Below are positions 1 through 9,294 of a stretch of DNA of 64,000 nt, one piece after another (position 1 is the stretch's first letter; each line of letters starts with the position of its first letter). The notes beneath the pieces are model-generated. The model was not told the DNA's origin. It was given only the letters and a program-made list of their open reading frames with translations, and made no database searches. The position numbers and the translations under genes were made by a program. The stretch comes from Nitrospira sp. CG24D (lineage in GTDB: Bacteria > Nitrospirota > Nitrospiria > Nitrospirales > Nitrospiraceae), in assembly GCA_002869855.2 (NCBI GenBank), contig NEWQ02000011.1, positions 37,561-101,560 on the forward strand. Reading direction: 5' to 3'.

Positions 1-288
1 CGTACTGCTGTCGGTCATGGGATCGACCGGAACAGCGCGCAGATACTTCTGCTCGACCAGCTCCTCCAGCGAACCGGGATACTTCCCCAGATCGCCATAG
101 TATTTGTCGAGCGCATCGCGCATCACCCAGAGATCTTCTTTCAGCACCGCCTCCTTCGACTTTTCAAGGCTCCGCATATAGCGTGGCGCGGCGATAGTCA
201 CGAGCAAAGCGACGATGGCCATCACAATAATCAACTCGATCAGTGTGAAGCCGTCTGCGCGCGCAAGAGGAGAGTTACGTTGCGTCAT
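1..288 (-). CDS. Type II secretion/type IV pilus-like pseudopilin (3' end outside window)
   Basis: The visible 96 codons start with a short leader and the prepilin motif GFTLIELIIVMAIVALLV. This is a prepilin peptidase site (G before F, Glu at +5) followed by the hydrophobic helix that anchors and assembles pseudopilins. The continuation, with DALDKYYGDLGKYPGSLEEL, resembles the GspG-type globular domain. The ATG lies next to the TGA of the preceding pseudopilin gene (TGATCGATG), which indicates translational coupling. It is the last visible gene of the secretion operon; no stop codon is reached before base 1. It could be a minor pseudopilin (GspH/I-like) rather than a second GspG. Confidence 0.85.
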   Translation of the reverse strand, partial: MTQRNSPLARADGFTLIELIIVMAIVALLVTIAAPRYMRSLEKSKEAVLKEDLWVMRDALDKYYGDLGKYPGSLEELVEQKYLRAVPVDPMTDSST

Positions 289-291
289 CGA

Positions 292-768
292 TCACCATTG
301 CGAATATGGAATGCCGTTCAAGCCGACTTCCTGCGAGAGCGAAAAGACATCGAACACATCATTGCCTGGAGAAGGGCTATCCGGTGGACTCTCATAACTT
401 CTGATGCCCCAGGTCTCGGAAGCCGGCACTGACGCGTCTGTGAACGTCGGATCGCGCGGAACCCGACGAAGGAAATAGATGCGCGTCTTCTTCGGATTCT
501 TGGCATCCTCAACGCCCTCGACTAAGATCTCAAGGCTCTTGGGATAGCCCGACTCAAGAGCGCCTTTCATCACGCGGCCATCATCCACGGCCAGCCGGTA
601 GGCATCGATCGCGTCACGCACCTGCCGCAAAGAGATCCGCAGCTCTTGCTCCTTGTGCCGCTTGGATACCAGATTGGCCATAGGCATTACCGCCGTCGCC
701 AGTACGCCGATGATCGCGATCGTGATCACCAGCTCGATTAACGTGAATCCTGCATCTCGGCGCATCAT
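292..768 (-). CDS. Pseudopilin, GspG/GspH-like
   Basis: A 158-residue protein beginning MMRRDAGFTLIELVITIAII: a basic leader, a GFTLIE prepilin peptidase cleavage site and a hydrophobic alpha-1 helix. The soluble part has WGIRSYESPPDSP and VFDVFSLS near the C-terminus, reminiscent of the GspG calcium-loop region. The start is set by GGGGGAG just before ATGATG; a longer upstream frame overlaps the secretin gene and is not credible. It lies 13 bases after the secretin stop, so it belongs to the same operon. It is probably a minor pseudopilin priming or modifying the pseudopilus; the exact subtype cannot be fixed by eye. Confidence 0.85.
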   Translation of the reverse strand: MMRRDAGFTLIELVITIAIIGVLATAVMPMANLVSKRHKEQELRISLRQVRDAIDAYRLAVDDGRVMKGALESGYPKSLEILVEGVEDAKNPKKTRIYFLRRVPRDPTFTDASVPASETWGIRSYESPPDSPSPGNDVFDVFSLSQEVGLNGIPYSQW

Positions 769-781
769 CTCCCCCACGCCA

Positions 782-2782
782 TTACTTGTCCGGTTCCGGA
801 ATCGTGGCCTCACCCGGCTCCGGTGGCGGCGGCTCGGTCTTAGACGATGACCCGCTCGGATCGAAGGTGGCGGGTGGCGTGAACATGTCGGGAGGCGCGA
901 GAGGCCGAGAGGGCGCTGCCGCGGGTGCTGGAACCGGCGCGGCTCCCGTTTCAATGCTCGAAGCCCCGCCTTTGGCATCGTCCGATGATTTGAGCGCCAG
1001 TGAACTCCCGCGCATCGTATCGGTCCCGAAGAGAAACTCGGTTAGACGCGGATCAGCATGCGGCGCGGTGCGGACCACGTGCGGCGTGATCGACAGCACG
1101 AGCTCCGACTTTTTCGTCTCGTCGCGTTGAGAGGAAAATAGACGGCCAAGAATCGGCAAGTCGCCCAGCCCCGGGATCCGGTTCGAGGCTTGCCGTTCGT
1201 CATCGGTGATCAATCCGGCCAACACCTGCGTTTCACCATCCCTGAGCTGGAGCAGCGTCGACGCCGTCCTGGTTCCGATCTGAAAAGCTTGCGTGCCTGA
1301 AATCGGGTTCAGAATTTCCTTCACAATGCTGCTGACTTCCAAAGTCAGCTTAATGGCGACATCGCTATCACGATGAACCACCGGTTCGACATCGAGCTTA
1401 ATCCCCACATCGATATACTGCACACTACCCGTGACGACACTCGCGCCGATCGTCGGCGTCACGGCATTCGTAATGACGGGAACCCGGTCTCCGATGAGAA
1501 TCTTGGCCTTCTCGCGATTGCGCACGCGGATTCTGGGGCTGGCAAGAATATCGGCGGCGGTGATTTCACGCCGCAGATCTGCCGTCGCGCTCAGGGACGT
1601 GGACGTGATGTCCGGCTTGGTCAAGGCCAGCACCTTATCGAGCGTCAGCGCGGCGCCTCCGGCCGCTCCGGCGGCCCCGGCAGCCGACAAGGTCCATTGC
1701 GTCGGATACTTGATGCCCAGCTCCATCAACTTGGAGCGCTGAATCTCGATCACCTCGACTTCCAGCATGACCTCGGCCTCGGACATATCCAATGTGCCCA
1801 TCAGCTTTTCAGCCATCCGCACCGCTTCCGGGCTATCGCGCATCACCACCAGCCGCGCTTTTTCATCCATGAACAGCACTTTGGTCTCGAGCATCGTCTT
1901 CAGGAGATTCATCGCCTGCTTCGGTTCGGCATGCGTCAGATAGAACGACTTGACGATTTGCTCGTCGTAGAGCTTTCGCTTTTCAGGCGTATTGGGATAG
2001 ACCAGGACGGTGTTACCGGCCAGCACTTTTCGCCGCAAGGCTTGCTGGGCTACGAGCAAGTCGAGCGCGGAGTTCACGGAGAGATCCTTGATGTGAATGG
2101 AGGTTTTCGTGTCCCCTTTCACATCCTTGTCGATGACAAAATTCAACCCGCTGGCGCGGGATAAGGCCTCGAACACGATCGAGAGCTTAGCGTCGCGGAA
2201 TTCCAGATTCACCGGCTTGTCCTGCTTGGGATTCCCGTTCCCGGCCCCTCCCGCCTCTCGCGCCTGCTGTTCCTCAAGATCGCCCAGAAGCTTGCTCGCC
2301 TCCGCATGGGACGGATTCGCCTCCACCACATGTCGAAGCCTGGCGCGAGCGGCCGCCAGATCGCCTCGCGTCATCTGGTCCTTGGCCACACGCACCTCAT
2401 GATCGTGCTGCGCGGCCTGCTCCACCAGTTCCAGCCCCTCACGGGCGCTGGCATTCTGCCCATCGATTTCCAAGACACGCCGATAGTCGAACTTGGCATC
2501 CTGCCATCGAGCTGAGGTCCGCGCCGCGTCCGCAGATCTCAGGAGATTGGTCACCCACGCGCGCTTCCACCGTTTCACGTCTGCGCGCAACACCAGATTC
2601 TCCGGATCGCGCCGAACCGCCTCCTCCAGCTTAGCAATACCCTGTTCCATGCGACCCATATTGAAATCGATACGGGCGTCATCCTGCAACCACCTGGCCG
2701 TGCAGCCGGTAAAGGCCAGCACCAACACCACTCCAACGATCGGACGAACATATCGAGACAGAACAAAAGTAGTCATCATCAT
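782..2782 (-). CDS. gspD: TPR-containing secretin lipoprotein (GspD/PilQ/MshL family)
   Basis: 666 residues. The N-terminus has a lipoprotein signal ending VLAFTGC, then TPR-like helices (about residues 35-165) and a secretin N0/STN-type domain (about 190-275, VNLEFRDAKLSIVFEALSRA). An N1-like domain and the secretin homology domain follow (about 330-580), with signature stretches such as VLAGLITDDERQASNRIPGL and KKSELVLSITPHVVRT. The tail is Pro-rich. It should form the outer-membrane gate of the secretion system, and the lipid anchor may replace a separate pilotin. TPR fusions are known in MSHA-like and Bfp-type secretins. The start overlaps the upstream stop as ATGA. Confidence 0.93.
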   Translation of the reverse strand: MMMTTFVLSRYVRPIVGVVLVLAFTGCTARWLQDDARIDFNMGRMEQGIAKLEEAVRRDPENLVLRADVKRWKRAWVTNLLRSADAARTSARWQDAKFDYRRVLEIDGQNASAREGLELVEQAAQHDHEVRVAKDQMTRGDLAAARARLRHVVEANPSHAEASKLLGDLEEQQAREAGGAGNGNPKQDKPVNLEFRDAKLSIVFEALSRASGLNFVIDKDVKGDTKTSIHIKDLSVNSALDLLVAQQALRRKVLAGNTVLVYPNTPEKRKLYDEQIVKSFYLTHAEPKQAMNLLKTMLETKVLFMDEKARLVVMRDSPEAVRMAEKLMGTLDMSEAEVMLEVEVIEIQRSKLMELGIKYPTQWTLSAAGAAGAAGGAALTLDKVLALTKPDITSTSLSATADLRREITAADILASPRIRVRNREKAKILIGDRVPVITNAVTPTIGASVVTGSVQYIDVGIKLDVEPVVHRDSDVAIKLTLEVSSIVKEILNPISGTQAFQIGTRTASTLLQLRDGETQVLAGLITDDERQASNRIPGLGDLPILGRLFSSQRDETKKSELVLSITPHVVRTAPHADPRLTEFLFGTDTMRGSSLALKSSDDAKGGASSIETGAAPVPAPAAAPSRPLAPPDMFTPPATFDPSGSSSKTEPPPPEPGEATIPEPDK

Positions 2783-3504
2783 GGTCCTACAGTTAAGGTT
2801 TGTGCGATGCGTAACGGCTTGTACGTGAGCCGCAACTGATTACCGGCCTCTCCGTCGAACGAATAGGCCTCATCGATATCTTCTCCGGCTTTCACCATGT
2901 AGAGCTTGTCTCCTTTGACAAGGAAATAGACCGTTCGCTCACCCTCTTCGAACTTTCCGATATAGGCAAAGGGAACAGCCGGGGGCTTGGGAGGCGGAGG
3001 GGGCGGTGGGGCCGCGACGACCGGCGGGGTCACCGGGATCGCCGGCGGGAGCGGCACGCTCACAACCGGCGCGGGAGCCGGAAGCGCCACAACCGGTTCC
3101 AGGGGCTGGGGCTGGGGCTGGACCAGCACCACGGTGTCATTGGTAATCACCTCGACCTCATCCTCCTCACCTTTGGCTGGTTGCACAGGGACCACTCTCT
3201 TCCCGCCCGCCTTCCCCTTCTGCAGGGAAGAAGACCCAACGGATGGGGAAAAGAGATCAAAGACCTCGCCCCCAGCCCCTCGCTTCTCAAGGCGATCCAG
3301 GTCTCTCGACAAATCAGCGCTGACCTGAACGATCTTCAGAGGCTTACCGGAAACCGCCTGAATCGAGTTCTCTCTGTCCGAAGCCGGCGAGGCCGCCTCG
3401 GCCCGCCCTGGCACAACAGGCCCCATGGCAACCAGCGTCATTGCTTGCAGCGCCAGGCTCATACCGATCGACCAGAATAGACGCCGAGATTCAGGCAGCG
3501 GCAT
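2779..3504 (-). CDS. PilP/GspC-like secretion system protein
   Basis: 241 residues: an N-terminal hydrophobic segment (signal or anchor), a long Pro/Val-rich linker (about residues 110-170; the low-complexity DNA near 2985-3125 encodes it), and a C-terminal globular domain. That domain, FAYIGKFEEGERTVYFLVKG followed by a VKAGEDIDEAY-like stretch, resembles the PilP/GspC homology region that contacts the secretin N0 domain. It lies between the PilO-like gene and the secretin, the expected place. The ATG sits in a TGATG overlap with the upstream stop; a GTG one codon earlier is possible. The assignment depends on domain look and gene order. Confidence 0.7.
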   Translation of the reverse strand: MPLPESRRLFWSIGMSLALQAMTLVAMGPVVPGRAEAASPASDRENSIQAVSGKPLKIVQVSADLSRDLDRLEKRGAGGEVFDLFSPSVGSSSLQKGKAGGKRVVPVQPAKGEEDEVEVITNDTVVLVQPQPQPLEPVVALPAPAPVVSVPLPPAIPVTPPVVAAPPPPPPPKPPAVPFAYIGKFEEGERTVYFLVKGDKLYMVKAGEDIDEAYSFDGEAGNQLRLTYKPLRIAQTLTVGP

Positions 3505-4199
3505 CACGAATCCTTTCTTGAATACAGCAACAACCGAATCGTGGCCCGGACCTGTCCTGACTTGGGATCCTGATAATCGAAATTCACCTTGTCCGGAACG
3601 GCAAAGGGCACTTTGGAAGACACCTGCCGAAGAAAGAGACGAATCTGCGGATACGTGCCGACAACCGGAAAGGCCACTTCATAGCGGAGCAACCGTCCTT
3701 GTCCCTCCGTGGCCATGCGATACTCCGCCTGGTCCAACTGAAGCCCCAGCTCAGCGCTGATGCGATAGATCTGACGCAAGGCCTGCGAGATTTCGGAATC
3801 AGAAGGGATAACCTTATAAAACCGATCCAGCTCTTCTCCCGGCCCCGCCGGTGCGAGTGTCGCCCCCCCCGCCTCTTGCATCACTTGCTCGCGCAGAGTA
3901 GACACAGCGCTCTGCCCTTCCTGTAAGTCCGATTGCCCAGGAACCACCGTGCCCACGTAAAACGTCGCGCCGAGCGCCGCCAGCCCCAGTCCGAGCCGTC
4001 CGACCGGTCCCAGCCGCGCGCTCCACAGGCTGGCCCGCCATCGCCACCGGCTCATCACGCGAGAGACGGCAGACGGAGCAGCCACTGCAACCGACACACC
4101 ACCCGGAGCATCCGGGAGCGCAGGCTTGGGCTGATGAGCAGGCAGTGTCACGGGACGAACTTGGGGCACCCCGGTGACTGTCAGCGATGTCAGTTTCAT
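3504..4199 (-). CDS. PilO/GspM-like inner-membrane platform protein
   Basis: 231 residues. A Pro/Ala-rich cytoplasmic segment precedes one membrane helix (around residues 70-90, LGLGLAALGATFYVGTVV), then a coiled region and a ferredoxin-like periplasmic domain ending in RATIRLLLYSRKDS. The pattern VAFPVVGTYPQIRLFLRQ is typical of PilO/GspM domains, which stabilise PilN/PilM and control the platform. The start is taken at the ATG that overlaps the upstream stop (CTATGA); an ATG five codons upstream is possible. It is part of the continuous secretion operon. Confidence 0.78.
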   Translation of the reverse strand: MKLTSLTVTGVPQVRPVTLPAHQPKPALPDAPGGVSVAVAAPSAVSRVMSRWRWRASLWSARLGPVGRLGLGLAALGATFYVGTVVPGQSDLQEGQSAVSTLREQVMQEAGGATLAPAGPGEELDRFYKVIPSDSEISQALRQIYRISAELGLQLDQAEYRMATEGQGRLLRYEVAFPVVGTYPQIRLFLRQVSSKVPFAVPDKVNFDYQDPKSGQVRATIRLLLYSRKDS

Positions 4200-4741
4200 A
4201 GTTCGGTCTTCCATTCCGCCACGGCGTAAAACCGAATCGGACGGCCCGCCACATCAGTCTGCACCTGGTGATTCACCAGTCGCACTCGCCTCAGCATCCC
4301 GCTGTTCCCGATCCGGTCCAAGTAATCCATCAATTCACCGAAGTCCTTCGCCTCGCCCGTCAGCAACACCAGCCCTTTCTCCACATCCGGCTGGACGCCC
4401 AACACCCGAATCCGGTCTCGATGCACCCGTGTCGCTTGCTCCAATGCCCCGAACACACCCTCCCAGGGCATCGCCAGCCGCCGCAATACCGCTTTCGCCT
4501 CCTTCAACTCCGGCTCTCGCGCCTTCGCCTCTGCCACGCGCCGCTCTTTCGCCTTCGCGGCGCGGTCCAACTGCGCACGAAGCGAATCGAAACGGCTCTC
4601 CTGACGCTCAAGGGCTTCCGTCACTTCTCCGTACTGCGTAACACTGACGGCCAGAACCAACAGCCCCACCCCAAACCAGGCCACCGCCTCCAGCGTCACC
4701 CGGGAACGGCGCCCGCTATAGTCGAGTTCTAAAGGACGCAT
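4196..4741 (-). CDS. PilN/GspL-C-like platform protein
   Basis: 181 residues: a short cytoplasmic N-terminus (MRPLELDYSGRR, like the PilM-binding peptide of PilN), one membrane helix (about residues 20-38), a charged coiled coil rich in Ala/Lys/Glu (about 45-95), and a ferredoxin-like fold ending FYAVAEWKTEL. PilN/Fimbrial_IN proteins have this layout. It overlaps the PilM-like gene by 13 bases and the PilO-like gene by 4. It probably forms an inner-membrane heterodimer with the PilO-like protein. Confidence 0.78.
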   Translation of the reverse strand: MRPLELDYSGRRSRVTLEAVAWFGVGLLVLAVSVTQYGEVTEALERQESRFDSLRAQLDRAAKAKERRVAEAKAREPELKEAKAVLRRLAMPWEGVFGALEQATRVHRDRIRVLGVQPDVEKGLVLLTGEAKDFGELMDYLDRIGNSGMLRRVRLVNHQVQTDVAGRPIRFYAVAEWKTEL

Positions 4742-5524
4742 GACAATACCGAGGCGCTCGCCTTTGAGGGTTGATCAGCCCGAAGGTGCCGCACGGTCCA
4801 TTGATTCGCCGGCAGTTCCATCGACTCCCCGTTCACCACGTGCAATAAGACCGTTTGCGCAGATTCCGCTTCATCAACAAGGAATTGTTCACGCTCCAGC
4901 ATGGCCACGAGTTCGGCTGGCCAATCAGACCCCGTTCGGCACGTTCTCACCACGACCCAGCGCCCATGGCCGACCAGCGCGGCGCACATCATGCCGTCTT
5001 CTACGATCACCAGCCACTGGCACGCCGTCTTCAGCCAGGCCTTCGCCCAATTGAACGCCTCCATCAAGAGCGGCCTCACCGAGACCAACCGTCTGCCTTG
5101 GTGAGCGGCGATGGCCTGCAGCTCATGGATCAACTGGATATCGACCGCACTGCCCACACACGGCTGCCCCACGCCGTCGATGCTGATTTCGACCGACCAA
5201 TCGGCTGATCGCCGTCCATAGGCGCCGCTCATCAGCTGCCGGACATACCCGATCAACTCGGACTCGTCACGCAATTCATCCCGCCACGGCACCACCTGAT
5301 ACCGCATAAAATGGTTGGACAGGACAATCGAGAGATCGCCGTGACGCCACTCCTCCGCGGTCAGCACCTGGGCAAGAGCGACGAGGGCGCTGGTCCAATT
5401 GGGCATCCCTTTGGCGCCGCGATCGCTCACCGGGACCGTCGCGCTCCCGATCACGGCAGGCCGGAGACCTCTGCCGAACCGCACCAGGGTGAGGCTGGCC
5501 GGAGTCACGAGCACCTGCACCTGT

Positions 5525-5544
<20 letters not shown>
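4729..5544 (-). CDS. PilM/GspL-like actin-fold cytoplasmic platform protein
   Basis: 271 residues from a GTG start preceded by GGAGG nine bases upstream; the longer frame from GTG at 5571 has no ribosome binding site. The start lies inside the end of gspE, indicating coupling. The sequence has segments compatible with the PilM/GspL/MshI ATPase-like fold (VQVLVTPASLTLVRFGRGL, DLSIVLSNHFMRYQVVPWRD) and no membrane helix. The protein would link the secretion ATPase to the PilN-like protein. Sequence conservation in this family is weak, so gene order carries much of the assignment. Confidence 0.7.
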
Positions 5545-7236
<1,692 letters not shown>

Positions 7237-7240
<4 letters not shown>

Positions 7241-8430
7241 TGAAGACTCCCGGCCAATTCAAAAATTGGGAAATACATCAACACCACAATCGTGCCGATG
7301 ACGACCCCGATGACCGTCATCAAGACGGGCTCGATCAGGCGGCTCATCCAATCGACCCACCGCGCAATCTCCTCATCGTAGAAACCGGCGATGCGCTCCA
7401 TCATGTCGCCCATCTGGCCGCTGCGTTCGCCGACCCGCAGCATCCGCAGCGCCACCGGCGTCGTCAGGTCATAGCGTTCCATCGACATGGAAAACGATTG
7501 GCCTTCCCGAATGGCTCCGGTGGCCAGAGTCAACTTGGTTCGTAACGACAGCGGCAAGAGATTCGTCGTCATGCCGAGCGCCTGGACGGCCGGAGTGCCG
7601 CCACGCAGCAGCATCCCGAGCGTGCGATAGAACCGCGCCAGGTCGTAGACCAGAAACCGGTCGCGCAGCGCCGGGAGGGCGCGGACTCGGTCAGTGACCC
7701 AGTCCCGTACCGATCGGCGGGTCGCGGCATAGATCACCGCCAGCAGGCTAACGGCGATCCCGACCATGACTTCCGACCCATGCCGTTCAAGCAACCGTCC
7801 CCACTCCAGGAGCAGCTGAGACATCAGGGGAAGCTCGCCCCGGACATCCTCGTAGAGACGGCTGAACTTCGGCACCACATAGAGCAGAAGGAACAGCATC
7901 ACGAGACCACCCACTCCCAGCAGGACCAGCGGATAAATCGACGCGCTGACCAGCTTCTTCCGGACACTGTCCAACTGGCCGTGATACACGACGTAGCGGG
8001 TCAGAGCCTCAGCGACGTCCCCGGTGCGTTCACTGGCCCGCACCGTCGCCACGTAGAGCGACGGGAAGCTCGAAGGAAACCGCTCGAGGGCGGCGGAAAG
8101 CGTCTGCCCCTCACGCAACTTGGTGAGCAAACCCTGGAGCACCCGGCTGACATCGGGATGACGTTCCTTCTCCGCCAGAGTTTCGAGGGATTCCATCAAG
8201 GACAACCCCGCGCGCAACAGCGCCACCAGTTCCTGGCTGAACAACACGACCGGAAACGGTTGCGCTCGTGTGAACGCGAAGGCGCGCGCCAATCCGCCGG
8301 TCTGCACACGCAGCACCTGATAGCCCTGTTCCTCGGCTTGCGACCGGGCCTCCTCCGGCGTGATGGCTTCGACATGAAGCGCCACGATGCCGGGATGGGC
8401 GTAGTGAAAGGCTCTGACTTCAAACCGCAT
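7237..8430 (-). CDS. gspF: Type II secretion inner-membrane platform protein GspF
   Basis: 397 residues with two GspF/PilC helical repeats. The first is about 60-185 (FSQELVALLRAGLSLMESLE; ALERFPSSFPSLYVATVRASE), the second about 260-390 (FYRTLGMLLRGGTPAVQAL; MLRVGERSGQMGDMMERIA). Membrane helices lie near 160-190, 215-235 and at the C-terminus (MTVIGVVIGTIVVLMYFPIF). This is full length for the family. The N-terminal MRFEVRAFHYAHPGIVALHV domain is the usual GspF start. The gene begins 14 bases after gspG and overlaps gspE as ATGA. Confidence 0.96.
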
Positions 8431-8444
8431 GGCGCGATACCCCG

Positions 8445-8888
8445 TTACCAGTTCTTGATATCTTCGTTTTCAGCAGTGCCCCCAGGCTGTCCGTCCCGGC
8501 CGAACGACCAGAGGTCGAACTCACTATGCTCTCCGGGGAATTTGTAGCTGTAGGGACTCCCCCAAGGATCTGGCGGCACGGTTTTCTTCAAGTAGGGACC
8601 ATCCCATTTCGCTTCATTCGCAGGCTTGGACACCAGCGCGACCAGCCCCTGTTCCGTAGACGGATACTTGCCCAGATCGAGCCGGTATTGATCGAGCGCC
8701 TTCTCCAGCGCATCCAGCTGCGCCTTGGCCGACTTGACCTCCGACTTCCCGATTTGCGAGAAGTAGCGCGGCCCGACAAATGACGCCAGCAATCCGATAA
8801 TGACCATCACCACCAGCAACTCCAGCAAGGTAAATCCCTCCGATCCCTTGCCACACCGACCGCCTAGGCCTTTCTTGTCGCTCATCAT
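8445..8888 (-). CDS. gspG: Major pseudopilin GspG
   Basis: 147 residues: short basic leader, prepilin site GFTLLELLVVMVIIGLLAS, then the canonical GspG core with LGKYPSTEQGLVALV, WDGPYLKKTVPPDPWGSPY and the calcium-site region FDLWSFGRDGQPGG near the C-terminus. It is the main subunit of the secretion pseudopilus. The ATG at 8888 follows AGGAGG by six bases; an upstream TTG in frame is unlikely to be the start. It is the first gene of the secretion operon, downstream of the repeated promoter-like module at 8985-9103. Confidence 0.97.
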   Translation of the reverse strand: MMSDKKGLGGRCGKGSEGFTLLELLVVMVIIGLLASFVGPRYFSQIGKSEVKSAKAQLDALEKALDQYRLDLGKYPSTEQGLVALVSKPANEAKWDGPYLKKTVPPDPWGSPYSYKFPGEHSEFDLWSFGRDGQPGGTAENEDIKNW

Positions 8889-8984
8889 GCCATTCCTCCT
8901 ACTCAACGCCTCATCATCCTCGGCCGGGACCTGCGCTGCACGCAGCCAGGGCTCTTGCCACCCCTATACACTCCTGTCGTAACC

Positions 8985-9103
8985 GGTATACGCGACGACC
9001 ACCCCCCGCGACAGTCGCAGGACTACGCCTTGTTGAGGGAAGACCCACCCAAACCACACGCCGAATGGTACGCACTACGAAGGTACGCGCTACTTTTGAG
9101 GGG
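8985..9103 (-). promoter_or_regulatory. Bipartite upstream module, copy A (before gspG)
   Basis: Reading the minus strand: CCCCTCAAAAGTAG (9103-9090), a 54-base spacer, CAACAAGGCGTAGTC (9035-9021), CGACTG (9017-9012), then GTATACC (8991-8985), which could be a -10-like element. The same blocks occur in the same order upstream of the giant secreted protein at 23540-23643. The CAACAAGGCGTAGTC-to-GTATACC spacing is identical (29 bases). The spacer here holds a 12-base direct repeat (9067-9078 and 9082-9093, period 15), and 15 bases is exactly the spacer difference between the two copies. This is best explained as an activator-dependent promoter; the regulator is unknown. Confidence 0.65.
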
Positions 9104-9177
9104 CTTGACCGACGCCAGAGAACGACACGGCAACCCCGAAGGCAGTCGCAGCTCTCCCCCGTACCAGGCCATCGTAG

Positions 9178-9294
9178 TCATCCAGCCACCAGCGCCAAAC
9201 TGACGGTGCGCCACAAAGCGATCGCCAGCGCAATCCATAAAAGAAACAGGAATCCGATCATCACCACCACCATCGGCTCATCGTGGACATTCAT
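9178..9294 (-). CDS. Small membrane peptide, 38 residues
   Basis: MNVHDEPMVVVMIGFLFLLW and onward: a short polar N-terminus then a continuous hydrophobic stretch of about 28 residues, long enough for one membrane helix. Its ATG overlaps the stop codon of the subtilisin-like gene (CGATGAATG), a sign of translational coupling. No family is recognised. It could be a processing or retention partner of the protease, or a chance ORF; the coupling and strong hydrophobicity favour a real gene. Confidence 0.45.
   Translation of the reverse strand: MNVHDEPMVVVMIGFLFLLWIALAIALWRTVSLALVAG

Noticed and set aside
2985..3130. G-rich low-complexity tract (GGGGCTGGGGCTGGGGCTGG) as a possible G-quadruplex or repeat element
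   Set aside because: It simply encodes the Pro/Gln/Ala-rich linker of the PilP-like protein on the minus strand; coding explains the composition.
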